Assembly: GCA_036490335.1 (NCBI GenBank)
Contig: DASXEB010000013.1
Coordinates: 21,762-85,761, forward strand
Origin: Palsa-1392 sp036490335
GTDB lineage: Bacteria > Verrucomicrobiota > Verrucomicrobiia > Chthoniobacterales > UBA10450
Direction: 5' to 3'
DNA length: 64,000 nucleotides
The position numbers and the translations under genes are program-made. The notes beneath the pieces were generated by a model. It saw nothing but the letters and a program-made list of their open reading frames with translations, had not been told where the DNA came from and made no database searches. This document shows positions 9,083-18,777 of this stretch, one piece after another (position 1 is the first letter of the stretch; every line of letters starts with the position of its first letter).

Positions 9083-11905
9083 ATGTCTTTTCGCAAAGGT
9101 CTGCTTTTTCTTGCTTTGGCTCTTTTCGTCGCGCTCGCTTTGACGGCGCTGCTCGCGCCGTTTGCCGTTCGCCGCGGAGTCTCGCTTTGGCTCGTCTGGG
9201 CGGCGCGGCGCGAAGGCATGACGGTTGAGATTGGAAAAATCGCCGCGCCGTTTTTGGGCGCGATCACGATCGACGAACTCCGGCTTGCCCCCGCGAACGC
9301 GACCGGCCGTGAGGTGCAACTGCACGCGTCGCATCTCGTCTTCGATCTCAATTTTCGCGGCTGGATTTTCGCCCGGCACGCGCGCCTCGTGCGCTCGATC
9401 GAAATCGCGCAACTCAGCGGCAGCGTTCGTGACACCGGCACGAAAAACAACCTGCCGCTCGACTGGCGCAGCCTCGAGCGGCTCCTTCCGGACGACTTTG
9501 ATTTTCGCCGCGTCGATCTCGACGTGGTGACAAACACGAGCGCGTTCGCTTTTCGCGGGCTCTCCCTTGACGCGAGCGAGATTGAGTCGGGAAAATTTTT
9601 TGCCCATCAGATCTCGGTCACGTCGCCCTTGCTCCGCCAGACCTTCGCCGATCTGCGCGGCGCGACTTCGTGGGAAGATGATCGCCTGACCATTGCCGGA
9701 ATTTCTTTCGTCACCGGCCTCGATCTCGAAGCGCTCACGATCGATCTCTCGCGCCTAACGAAAAGACAGGTCGGACTCGACTTCCAACTCGACGCTTTCG
9801 GCGGCACGCTGCGCGCGAGTTTCGAAGGCCGCGGCGGCGGAAAAAAATTCGCGGTCGATCTCGCCGGCTCCGCTTCCGACATTTCGCTCGCGCAGATTTC
9901 GCAGGCGGCCGGATTCGTCGAGCCCCTCAGCGGCGTCGTGCGCGCATCGAAGTTTACTTTCCGCGGAAATCCCGGCCAGTTTCTCGACGCGACCGCGTCG
10001 ATCTGGATCGACCTGCGCGATTTTGCCTGGCGCGAGCGCCGCGCGGACCGGGTTGTTTTCGGCGGCACCTATTACGATCGGCGTTTGCAGCTCGAGCAAC
10101 TTTTCGTGCAGCAAAAACAAAACGAGCTGACCGTAAATGGCGAGCTTATCTGGCCGGCAAAACCGATTCGTCTCGCCGGGTTCCAATTTCGCGGGCAATT
10201 GAATGCCGCAATTCCGGACGCGAATACGTTCGCGCAACTTTTCGGCGCGCGGAACGGCGATTTTGCCGGCGCGCTCTCGGCGAGTGGCGAGCTCAATTCG
10301 CTGCAACCGCGCGCGCAAGGCCGGCTGACGTTGCGTGGCCAGGGCGTGACCTTTCGCGGCGTCGCCCTCGACTCGTTAGGCGTGGAGTTGCAGCAGGAAG
10401 GTTTCGAGACCGATGTGAAGAATTTGCAGTTGCGCCACGGCGACGATTTCCTCCGCGCTCACGGAAGCGTGAACCTGAAATCGCCGCACGCCTATTCCGC
10501 GCGGCTGACCGGCGCGATCAACCGGCTCGCAGATTACGCGCCGCTTTTTCCGAAAACCTGGCGCGCGCCGACCGGCGGCGGTCTCACTTTTGACTGGAGC
10601 GGCGACGGCACGTTCGACGCGCACTCGGGCACGATGCAACTCGCGGCGCACGGCTTGCAATTTCCGATCACGGGACTGCGTTCGCCTTTCGATGTCACGC
10701 TCGAAGGGACCTACTCGCCGCAGGATGTTTTTTTTCGCACCTGCAAACTGGCGAACGATCGCTTTTCGTTAGGCGGCTTCGTCATGCTCGGGAGCAACTT
10801 CATCGAGCTGCAGGCGCTCGACCTCTCCCTCGACGGCACGCCGCACCTCCGCGGCACGATTTTCCTTCCCATCGGCATCGATCGCTGGCGTAAAACCGGC
10901 AGTCTTTTTGAGGCTTTCGACGACCGGCAAAAATTTGACGTCGATCTCGCCGTCGAACATCTCGACCTCGCCGCCTGTGCCGGCGCGCTCGGCGAAAAGG
11001 ACGCCGTCACCGGCCTGCTCGATGGCAAGCTCGCGGCCTTTGGACCGCTTGCCGCGCTTCAAGTCACGACCGCCTGGCACCTGCAAAGTCTCGGACCGGC
11101 CGCCTCGCGCAACCAAATCGATTTCGATCTGCATTACGATTCCGGCCGCGCCGAGGCCGAACTGCGCGCGCTCTTTGGCGTCTCGAGTCCGCTCGTCGCG
11201 CGCGCCTCGATTCCGCTTCGATTGCGCAAGGCGGAGCTCGGCGCCGGCTCGATCTTCGACGCGAGCGCGCCCTTTTCTTTCACTCTCGATTGCCCGGCGC
11301 TCTTTCTCGAAACGCTGCCGCAAATGTTGCAACCGGCGCGCGCAAGCGGCGGCGGGCTTACCGGAAAAATCAGTTACACAAACACGCTGCACGATCCGCG
11401 CATCGAGGGCGAAGCGCATCTCTTCGCGGGAAAGTTTTCGCCGGCGCCACCGTGGCCGGACGTGACCAATGTCGCAGCCGATTTGCGTTTCGCGAATCAC
11501 GCGGCCTCGATAGCGTTTTTGCGCTTCGATGCCGGTGGCGTCCCGCTGCGATGGCACGGCAGCCTGACGACAAATCCGCCCGCGGCCACATTGCAGCTTT
11601 TGCCTGACGGCGACGTCGCGCTGCGCGATTTGCCCGCGACGGGCGCAAGCGCCGCGGGTTTCGAAATTGCGGAAACGAAAACAAACGCGGGCCTGCCCAA
11701 ATTGCGGGAAGCGACCGTTAGGGCGAACGCTCGTTCCTCCGCCGTCAGCCTAACGACCGCGACCGATCGCGGCGTGCGCATTTTCTCCATCGAACCGGCG
11801 CCGTCGACGGCCGCGCCGCCATTGCTTCTGCAAGTCGCGCGGCCCGCGATCGAGCAACCGCTTTTGCAGTTGCGCCTCAGCGATAAACAAACGCCGTGGC
11901 CGTGA
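9083..11905 (+). CDS. Large AsmA/TamB-like membrane-anchored protein
   Basis: 940 residues. A single N-terminal hydrophobic helix (residues 8-28) is followed by a very long region with alternating polar and hydrophobic residues and repeated short amphipathic strands, typical of the AsmA/TamB/YhdP family. These proteins form long beta-sheet grooves in the periplasm and are thought to move or regulate phospholipids between the membranes. I see no catalytic motif. The exact subfamily is uncertain; intermembrane lipid transport is inference. Dispersed 9-mers occur at 9753, 10373, 10766 and 11748. It overlaps the end of the convergent small secreted protein gene by 29 bases. Confidence 0.65.
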   Translation: MSFRKGLLFLALALFVALALTALLAPFAVRRGVSLWLVWAARREGMTVEIGKIAAPFLGAITIDELRLAPANATGREVQLHASHLVFDLNFRGWIFARHARLVRSIEIAQLSGSVRDTGTKNNLPLDWRSLERLLPDDFDFRRVDLDVVTNTSAFAFRGLSLDASEIESGKFFAHQISVTSPLLRQTFADLRGATSWEDDRLTIAGISFVTGLDLEALTIDLSRLTKRQVGLDFQLDAFGGTLRASFEGRGGGKKFAVDLAGSASDISLAQISQAAGFVEPLSGVVRASKFTFRGNPGQFLDATASIWIDLRDFAWRERRADRVVFGGTYYDRRLQLEQLFVQQKQNELTVNGELIWPAKPIRLAGFQFRGQLNAAIPDANTFAQLFGARNGDFAGALSASGELNSLQPRAQGRLTLRGQGVTFRGVALDSLGVELQQEGFETDVKNLQLRHGDDFLRAHGSVNLKSPHAYSARLTGAINRLADYAPLFPKTWRAPTGGGLTFDWSGDGTFDAHSGTMQLAAHGLQFPITGLRSPFDVTLEGTYSPQDVFFRTCKLANDRFSLGGFVMLGSNFIELQALDLSLDGTPHLRGTIFLPIGIDRWRKTGSLFEAFDDRQKFDVDLAVEHLDLAACAGALGEKDAVTGLLDGKLAAFGPLAALQVTTAWHLQSLGPAASRNQIDFDLHYDSGRAEAELRALFGVSSPLVARASIPLRLRKAELGAGSIFDASAPFSFTLDCPALFLETLPQMLQPARASGGGLTGKISYTNTLHDPRIEGEAHLFAGKFSPAPPWPDVTNVAADLRFANHAASIAFLRFDAGGVPLRWHGSLTTNPPAATLQLLPDGDVALRDLPATGASAAGFEIAETKTNAGLPKLREATVRANARSSAVSLTTATDRGVRIFSIEPAPSTAAPPLLLQVARPAIEQPLLQLRLSDKQTPWP

Positions 11906-12239
11906 CCAGTTTGCCGTCACGAATCAGTGCCGTGTGCTTTTGCAAACCGGTGTAGGCGCCGAAGACGTTGCGCACGTTGACCGAGAAATCGACCAGATAG
12001 CCGGAAATTTTCTGGCCCTTGATCGTTAGGGAACCTTGTCGCGGCGGCCCGAGCCATTTCACCTGCGCGCTCGCTGGATCGACCAGGCTCGTGTTCAGCC
12101 AGGCCGTGATGATCTGCTCATAATTATCCGGAAACGCGCCATAAATTTCCGATTCCGGTGGCGGAGTCGCCTGCGCCGTCGCCAGTCGCGGAACGAAAAG
12201 CGCGAGAACGAACCAAAGCAGCAGCGCGCGTCGCATCAT
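11877..12239 (-). CDS. Small secreted protein of unknown function
   Basis: 120 residues. Two Met and Arg-rich start, a hydrophobic signal segment and an A-T-A-Q cleavage context at about residues 20-23. The mature part is a compact domain of about 95 residues containing an I-x-G-x-L-V-D-F-S-V-N-V-R-N stretch and a final L-V-T-A-T-A-F-V-Y-R. I do not recognise the family. Its 3' end overlaps the large AsmA-like gene on the other strand by 29 bases. A near-copy of the 9-mer (TCGTTAGGG) occurs at 12023. Confidence 0.6.
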   Translation of the reverse strand: MMRRALLLWFVLALFVPRLATAQATPPPESEIYGAFPDNYEQIITAWLNTSLVDPASAQVKWLGPPRQGSLTIKGQKISGYLVDFSVNVRNVFGAYTGLQKHTALIRDGKLVTATAFVYR

Positions 12240-12326
12240 CGTCGCGAAAAATAGCGGCGCGCCCGAATGATGTCGAGCCGCGAAAAGAGGCTGTTAACGG
12301 CGGGCGCGTTTCTCTATTTATCGAGC

Positions 12327-13636
12327 ATGAAGAATCTTTTTCTGCTCGCGCTCCTCATCGTTTGCTTGTCGTTAGGCAACGTCACCGTTATCCGCGCGCA
12401 GCCGCCCGTCGCCGCGACGGCCACGCCGACAGAAACGTTCGATCCGGCCGCGGCTACGCAGGCCTGGCTCGCTTCCGTGCCGGCGGAAAAGCGCGCAAAA
12501 TCGGACGCCTATTTCGAAGGCGGCTACTGGCTGCTCCTTTGGGATTTTTTATTGAGCGCGGCCATCGCCCTCTTTTTGTTAGGCAGCAGGCTCTCCGCGC
12601 GCATGCGCGACTTCGCCGAGCGCACCACGCGCATCAAGGCATTCCAGGTCGCGCTTTACATCATTCCTTACACGCTGCTGGTCGCGGTCCTCTCCTTTCC
12701 GTTAGGCGTCTATCGCGATTATTTTCGCGAGCACGCCTACGGGCTGGCGACGCAAACTTTCGCGCCCTGGTTCAGCGAACAACTCATCTCGCTCGGCGTT
12801 GGGATCGTCGGCGCGGTCATTCTAACGATCGTGCTCTACGCGGTTTTCGGCGCGCTCCGCGCACCTGGTGGATTTGGGGCACGGGCGTCGGGATTTTTTT
12901 TGCTGTGATCGAAATCCTGCTCTCGCCGATTTTTATCGAGCCGCTTTTCAATACCTACAAGCCGCTGACCGATCCGAAAATCAGCGCGTCGATCCTGGCC
13001 ATGGCGCGCGCGAATGAAATTCCGGTGCGGCAGGTTTTCGAATTCGATGCCTCGCGCCAAACGAACCGCGTCAGCGCGAATGTCGCCGGAATTTTCGGCA
13101 GTGCGCGGATCGCGCTGAACGACAACCTGCTCAAGCAATGCACCCTGCCGGAAATCCGCGCCGTCATGGCGCACGAGATGGGGCACTACGTGCTCAATCA
13201 CGTCTGGAAACTGATCCTCTATTTCAGCGTTTTCATTTTCGTCGGCTTCGTCGTGCTGCGCTTTTTCTTCGATGCCTCTGTGCGGCGCTGGGGCGTGCGC
13301 GGCATCGCCGATCCGGCCGGCTTCCCGCTCCTCGCGCTGATCTTCGGCACTTATTTTTTCCTGCTCACGCCCTTCACGAACACCGTCACGCGCGTGACCG
13401 AACGCGAGGCGGACGCGTTTGGGATCAATACCGCGCGCGAGGCGGACGGTTTTGCGAAGGTCGCGCTCAAGCTCGGCGTTTATCGCAAACTCGATCCCGG
13501 CCCGATCGAGGAATTCATCTTCTTCGATCATCCGAGCGGCCGTGCGCGCATTCGCATGGCGATGGATTGGAAGGCGGCCAACCTGCCCGCGGGCGATGCG
13601 GGAACGCCGAGCTCGATACTCGTTAGGCAACGTTAG
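12327..13636 (+). pseudogene. M48 family (Ste24-like) metallopeptidase, frameshifted
   Basis: One gene split by a single frameshift. The first part (from ATG 12327, with a signal-like N-terminus and several membrane helices) reads to about 12847. The conserved part continues in another frame with R-T-W-W-I-W-G, the zinc-binding HEMGH (codons 13172-13186), the downstream E-R-E-A-D-A-F glutamate region, and ends at 13636. The break maps to a run of four T at 12844-12847, where one extra T would restore a protein of about 436 residues. It may be a real mutation or a sequencing error at a homopolymer. Intact members are membrane proteases of the CAAX-protease type. The stop TAG lies inside a 9-mer variant. 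Confidence 0.8.
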
Positions 13637-13653
13637 GCAAGACTGCCTAACGA
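13620..13653. terminator. Bidirectional terminator-like inverted repeat made of 9-mer copies
   Basis: Two copies in one orientation (13620-13628 exact; 13631-13638 without the leading T) face an exact copy in the other orientation (13645-13653). The stem-forming pair spans the 10-base gap between two convergent genes and contains both stop codons: TAG of the M48 gene (13634-13636) and TAG of the nuclease gene (13647-13649). There is no U-tract, so termination activity is inferred from position and symmetry. Confidence 0.55.
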
Positions 13654-14843
13654 GTCGTAGCCGGGGTGACCGTCGCGTCTGGCGATTCGTTAGGCGCGGA
13701 TGGCGGCGTCGTTTCCGGCTTTTCGTTAGGCGCAGCATTCAGCGCTTTTCGGAGCAAATCGGCCAGACGCCAGCCGGCGCGATGGAGCTCGTCGAGCACG
13801 ACCTGGCGCGACCATTGCCGATAGGAAATTCCCTGCGAGCTCTGCTCGTCGGCTTCGCCCGCCGCGACCATCTGCTCGTGGTCGAGCTTCGGCGCGACAT
13901 GCTCGAAACGCAGCCGCGTGTGCGCCTCGCGCGCGATCGGCAAAATTTCGTTCGCCCACGCCTCGGGATATTTTTCCAGCGGCAGATCGGCTGGCAGTTG
14001 CCAGCGCTTCCGCGGCTCCTCTTCGGCCAGTCGCCTGGCCATCTCTCCTTCCGCGACGCGCAGTTTTGCGCGGCGCTCCTCTTTCGGCATCGTTAGGGGA
14101 AATTGCGGCAGATTCGCCAGCACCGCGTCGCTGTCCCAGAAACTGTGCAGCCGCGGATGCTTTGATTCGCCCGGCGGCGGCGTGTCGTGTAACTCGAGAC
14201 GCAGAGAATTTCCGCCCTCATCGCCTAACGAATCCGTAGCCTTGTCCGGATTCACCGGCTGGCCGCTTTTGTCGAAATATTCCGCGCCGACATGCAGTGG
14301 CTGATGGATGTCGCCGACAAAATGCGCGAGCAAAATAACCGCGATCGGTTTCGTGATCGCGCGTTCGTTATGCGACGGCTCCTTGTCGCCTAAAACGCGA
14401 ATGCAATACGCCATCATATGCACGATGTCCCACTGACTGCGCCCGGCTTTTCCGTCGCCATATTTTTCGAACGGCGCGGCCAGAGGCACGTCGGTGTAAT
14501 GAAACCAGTGGTGCGATGGCACGGGCGATTTCTCGTCGTAAGTCGGCGGGTTCGCTTTCCAAAAGGCGCGCAGTTGCTCGCCGATTTTCGGGTGCACGGA
14601 AAAATATTCCTGCGCCTTTGGATTATCGACGCCGTTGGTGTCCCAGGCCTTGATCGTGTCTGGAATCGTCGCCGCTTCTTCCAGCGTCATCCCGTCGAGC
14701 AACGCGGAAACTTTCGCCCCCGCCGGCGTGTTCGCGAGCAAACGATCGGCAATCGCGCCGACAATTTCGTGACCTTCCGGCCCATAGGCGCGGGCCCGAG
14801 GAACGGCGGCGCAAAGAAGGAGTAGGACGAGAATTTTCTTCAT
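13647..14843 (-). CDS. Secreted S1/P1-type nuclease
   Basis: 398 residues with a clear signal peptide (cleavage near residues 17-19, A-R-A). The mature enzyme begins at or near a Trp/Tyr-Gly-x-x-G-H stretch and carries the zinc ligands of the S1/P1 family: D-T-N-G-V region, H-H-W-F-H-Y, H-F-V-G-D-I-H-Q-P-L-H, and D-E-G-G-N. Family members cut single-stranded DNA and RNA and remove 3' phosphates, outside the cytoplasm. The last 30 residues are a Pro/Thr/Glu-rich tail in which two Pro-Asn-Glu stretches and the stop codon are supplied by 9-mer copies (13723, 13687, 13645). Convergent with the M48 gene. Confidence 0.88.
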   Translation of the reverse strand: MKKILVLLLLCAAVPRARAYGPEGHEIVGAIADRLLANTPAGAKVSALLDGMTLEEAATIPDTIKAWDTNGVDNPKAQEYFSVHPKIGEQLRAFWKANPPTYDEKSPVPSHHWFHYTDVPLAAPFEKYGDGKAGRSQWDIVHMMAYCIRVLGDKEPSHNERAITKPIAVILLAHFVGDIHQPLHVGAEYFDKSGQPVNPDKATDSLGDEGGNSLRLELHDTPPPGESKHPRLHSFWDSDAVLANLPQFPLTMPKEERRAKLRVAEGEMARRLAEEEPRKRWQLPADLPLEKYPEAWANEILPIAREAHTRLRFEHVAPKLDHEQMVAAGEADEQSSQGISYRQWSRQVVLDELHRAGWRLADLLRKALNAAPNEKPETTPPSAPNESPDATVTPATTR

Positions 14844-14888
14844 GAAATGAGCCTAACGAATAGCAAGGCGCAAAAACTTAAGCCTCGC

Positions 14889-17800
14889 CTAACGAACGAT
14901 GGCCGCGCTCTGCGCCGCGGGTTCGTCCAGATCGAGCGGTTGCTGTTGTGCCGCGACCGGCGGGCGGTCGGGAGGCGCCGCCGCCTCCGGCTGCGCGTTC
15001 GTTAGGCGCATGCCGACCAGCTTGCTCACGCCGCGTTCCTCCATCGTCACGCCGTAGAGAATATCGGCTTTCGCGATCGTGCGTTTGTTGTGCGTGATGA
15101 TGACGAACTGAGTTTGCCTAACGAATCGATCGAGCACCTTGATGAAGCGATTGATGTTCGATTCGTCGAGCGGCGCGTCCATTTCGTCGAGGATGCAAAA
15201 CGGACTCGGCCGCACCATGTAAATCGCGAAAAGGAGCGCGACGCCCGCCATCGCGCGCTCGCCGCCGGAAAGGAGCGAAACGTTTTGCAGTTGTTTGCCC
15301 GGCGGCTTGGCGATGATGTCGATCCCGCAATTGAGCGCGTCGGCTTCGTCGAGCAGCGTGAGATCGGCGCGGCCGCCGCCGAAAAGCTCGGCGAACATTT
15401 CGCGGAAGTTGATTTTCACCTGCGCAAAAGTTTCCGCGAAAAGTTTCTCCGTCGTCTGATTGATCCGCGCGATCACGTCGAGCAGCTCGCGGCGCGAATT
15501 CGTCAGGTCGGTATTTTGCGTTTCGAGAAATGTGTGGCGCTCTTCCAGCTCGTCGTATTCCTGGACAGCGTCGAGATTCACCGGCCCCATCGCGTCGAGC
15601 TGACGCGTGAGTTGCTCGATGATTTCGCGAAGTTGCGCCGAATCGAAATTTTCTGCCTCGGCCGTTTCCGCTTCCGGTTTTCCGCGTTGTTTTATCTGTG
15701 CGCGATAAACCTTCGTGAACGCATAACGATCGGGAGAAAAATCGCGCAGTTCGATCTGATAACGCCGCATCACGTGCTCGCTCAGGTTCTCGATTTTCAG
15801 TTGCAACTGCGTCTGGCGAACCTCCTCCTTCCCGCGCGCATCGTGCAGCTCGCTTAGCGATTTTCGCCGCGCGCGCAGGTCGTGCTCGATCGCGTTCACG
15901 TTCGTTAGGCGCGAGGCACGGGTCGCGACGATTTCCGTCACCGCCGATTCCGCGGCGGCAAGTTCGATGGAAGTTTGCGCGATCGATTTTTCCGCGGCGG
16001 CGCTTTCGCTTTTCTGCTGCTCGAGCCGCGATTGGTAGGTGGAAATGTCGCCGCGGCGGCTGGTCAGCAATTCGGTCAGCTCGGCCTGACGCGCCGTCAT
16101 CGGCTGGCGCTGATTGCGCAGACCTTCGTGACGCTGGCGCTCCGTCGCGACGGCCAGACGCAACTCGCTCAATTGCTCCGCGAGCGCCGCGTCACGCAAA
16201 CGCGCAGCCTTGACCGCGGCCGTCGCGGCGTCCCGCCTTTTCTCGTCTTCAAAAAGAGCGGCGCGCAATTCGTTCGTCTCGTTTTCGAGTTGCGAGATGC
16301 GTTCGTCAGCGACCGAGAGCTGCTGGTCGAGCGTCGATTTTTCCCATTCGATCGTTTCGGCTTTGCGGCTGGCTTCGTGCAGCTCGCGCTCGAGATTGCT
16401 CACTTCGAGAGTGGTCGCGGAATGCGCGTTGCGCGCGGCCTGCGCTTCGCCGCGCGACTCATCATGATGTTCCTCCGCGCGCGCGAGGGTTTGGGCGGCT
16501 TTCTGCCCGCGCTCGCGCAAAGTTTCGCCGGCGGCGCGCAAGTCGCGTTGCTCCGCGCCTAACGAAACGATCTGTGCCTTGCGCTGGAAGAGAGAATGAT
16601 TTTCCTCGCTCACGCGCCCGCCGAAAATGACGCCGTGCCTCGAAACGAATTCGCCGGAAAGTGTGGCGACGGCGAGAGCAGGCGCGTCGTTTTTCATTTG
16701 CCGCGCCTGGGCGAGATCGCGGGCGAGGGCGACGTTGCCTAACAATTGCCTGACGACTGTCTGGAGTTCGGCGGGCGCGCGCACTTTATCGACAGCCCAG
16801 CCTAACGAACCTTCCGGGAGCGGCAGTTCGTTAGGCAATTCGCTTCGCACCAATTCCGGAGCGACGAGGGCGGTCTGGCCTAACGAGCGATCGCGCAGCT
16901 TTGCGACGATCTCGCCAGCGAGCGCGGCGTCCTGCAAGACAATCGCGTGCAGGTTGCGGCCGAGCGCCGCTTCGATCGCGGGAATAAATTCTTCCTCGAC
17001 CTCGATGAGGGAAACGAGCGCGCCGCGAAGCGCCGGCAAAATTCGTTCCGGTTCGTCGAGGCCTTTGAGCAGCGCCTGCGAACCGTGCGCGAGACCTTCG
17101 CCTTCATCGTTTAGTTGCTGCAAAATTTCCAGGCGCGATTGGCGCTCGGCGACGGCGCGCGCGTTTTCCTGCAGGCTGGTTTCGATTTCGCGCAAACTTT
17201 GCGTTGCTTGCGCGACGGTTTCTTCGGCCATGGAAATCTTCGCGGCCAAATCCTGCAGACCGATTTGCTCTTCGGTGCTGCGGCTGCGGGTTTCGCCGAG
17301 TCGGGCCGAGATTCGTTCGCACTCGGCGGCGGCTTCGCCTAACGATGCCGCCAGTTTTTCCATTTGCGGCGCGGTCGCGGCGCGGCGCTCGGTCGTGCCG
17401 GCAAGATCGTCTTCGAGATCGGCGAGGCGATTTTGCGTTTTGGAAATATTCAGCTCGAGTGTTTGCAGTTGTTGCTCCTGCTCTTCGCGCGCCTTGCGCA
17501 AATCGCCGGAGCGCGTCGCGGTTTCTTCCAGCTCGCTCTGTTTCGATTTCAGCAACTGCTCGGTTTCGGCGAGGAGCGCGTCGGTCTGGTGAATTTCGTC
17601 TTCCTGTTGCGTGAGTTTTTTTTCGGCGGCGGAAATGTCGGACTCGTAGCGTTCGATGAGCGCGCCGATTTCCTGCGCGCGCTCGCGGTTGAACTCGATC
17701 CGGTTGCGATGCGTCGCGATTTGGTTTTGCAAACGCTGCACGTCGCCGCGCGCTTCGTTGATTCGTGCGTCGACCTGGTCGAGTTGCGCGCGCTGTTCGG

Positions 17801-18608
17801 TGAGTTCGTTCTCGCGGGACTCGATTTCGTTTTCGGTCGCGCGCTGTTTTTCGTCGAGCTGGCTTGTCGTTAGGCGAGAAGCCTCGAGATCCGCGCCTAA
17901 CGAGTCGAGCTGGTCGCGCGAATGGTGGGTATCGAGCACCTGCAGGTCGGCCATCAACGCCTGATAACGCCGCGCCTTTCCGGCCTGCCGCTGGAGCGAG
18001 CCGATCTGGCGTTTCACTTCCTTGATGATGTCGCCGAGGCGCAAAAGATTCGCTTCGGTCGCCTCGAGTTTGCGGAGCGCTTCGCGTTTTTGCGTTTTGT
18101 ATTTCGTGATCCCGGCGGCCTCTTCGAAAACGGCGCGGCGATCTTCCGGGTGCGAGCTGAGGATCTGGTCGATCCGGCCCTGCTCCATAATAGAATAGGC
18201 GCTGCGGCCGACGCCGGTGTCGGCGAAAAGGCTTTGCACGTCCTTCAGCCTAACGACCGTTTTGTTGAGCAGATATTCCGAAAGGCCGTCGCGATAAACG
18301 CGCCGCGAGACGCGCACTTCGTGCCAATCCACGCCGAGATCGCTCCCGCAATCGCTGAAGGTGAGGCTGACTTCCGCGTAGCCGACCGCTTTGCGATTGT
18401 CGGTGCCGTTGAAAATCACGTCGGCCATTTCGCCGCCGCGGAGCGCCTTCGCGGATTGCTCGCCGAGCACCCAGCGGACGGCGTCGAGGATGTTCGATTT
18501 GCCGCAACCGTTCGGCCCGACGATCGCGGTCACGCCTTCGTGGAAATTGAGGACGGTTTTATCGGCGAACGATTTGAAACCGAAAAGCTCGAGCGATTGG
18601 AGGTGCAT
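14889..18608 (-). CDS. smc: Chromosome segregation protein SMC
   Basis: 1239 residues. Walker A GPNGCGKSN is at residues 31-39, then two long coiled-coil arms (about 170-500 and 670-1000) around a hinge near 510-660. The C-terminal head has the ABC signature LLSGGERA and a Walker B ending in ILDEMDAPLDE. SMC dimers extrude DNA loops and organise the chromosome with ScpA and ScpB, which are not in the window. A Gln/Pro/Ala-rich tail of about 40 residues follows the head. The gene carries the most 9-mers in the window (at least nine exact copies), mostly in the coiled coils, and its TAG stop is inside the copy at 14887. Confidence 0.96.
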   Translation of the reverse strand: MHLQSLELFGFKSFADKTVLNFHEGVTAIVGPNGCGKSNILDAVRWVLGEQSAKALRGGEMADVIFNGTDNRKAVGYAEVSLTFSDCGSDLGVDWHEVRVSRRVYRDGLSEYLLNKTVVRLKDVQSLFADTGVGRSAYSIMEQGRIDQILSSHPEDRRAVFEEAAGITKYKTQKREALRKLEATEANLLRLGDIIKEVKRQIGSLQRQAGKARRYQALMADLQVLDTHHSRDQLDSLGADLEASRLTTSQLDEKQRATENEIESRENELTEQRAQLDQVDARINEARGDVQRLQNQIATHRNRIEFNRERAQEIGALIERYESDISAAEKKLTQQEDEIHQTDALLAETEQLLKSKQSELEETATRSGDLRKAREEQEQQLQTLELNISKTQNRLADLEDDLAGTTERRAATAPQMEKLAASLGEAAAECERISARLGETRSRSTEEQIGLQDLAAKISMAEETVAQATQSLREIETSLQENARAVAERQSRLEILQQLNDEGEGLAHGSQALLKGLDEPERILPALRGALVSLIEVEEEFIPAIEAALGRNLHAIVLQDAALAGEIVAKLRDRSLGQTALVAPELVRSELPNELPLPEGSLGWAVDKVRAPAELQTVVRQLLGNVALARDLAQARQMKNDAPALAVATLSGEFVSRHGVIFGGRVSEENHSLFQRKAQIVSLGAEQRDLRAAGETLRERGQKAAQTLARAEEHHDESRGEAQAARNAHSATTLEVSNLERELHEASRKAETIEWEKSTLDQQLSVADERISQLENETNELRAALFEDEKRRDAATAAVKAARLRDAALAEQLSELRLAVATERQRHEGLRNQRQPMTARQAELTELLTSRRGDISTYQSRLEQQKSESAAAEKSIAQTSIELAAAESAVTEIVATRASRLTNVNAIEHDLRARRKSLSELHDARGKEEVRQTQLQLKIENLSEHVMRRYQIELRDFSPDRYAFTKVYRAQIKQRGKPEAETAEAENFDSAQLREIIEQLTRQLDAMGPVNLDAVQEYDELEERHTFLETQNTDLTNSRRELLDVIARINQTTEKLFAETFAQVKINFREMFAELFGGGRADLTLLDEADALNCGIDIIAKPPGKQLQNVSLLSGGERAMAGVALLFAIYMVRPSPFCILDEMDAPLDESNINRFIKVLDRFVRQTQFVIITHNKRTIAKADILYGVTMEERGVSKLVGMRLTNAQPEAAAPPDRPPVAAQQQPLDLDEPAAQSAAIVR

Positions 18609-18777
18609 GGAGGCGGCCTTGTTGGAATAATGGCAGACCTGCCACGGCCGGCAAGCAAATAATACAGAAAATTGTGCGCGAGCAGCCCGGCGACCTCAAC
18701 ATCTAGTGTAAAGCGCGCGGAGGCCGGGAACCGTCCGCCGCATTCGTCGGCGCGGAATTGCGACCGCGCGCGCGGGA

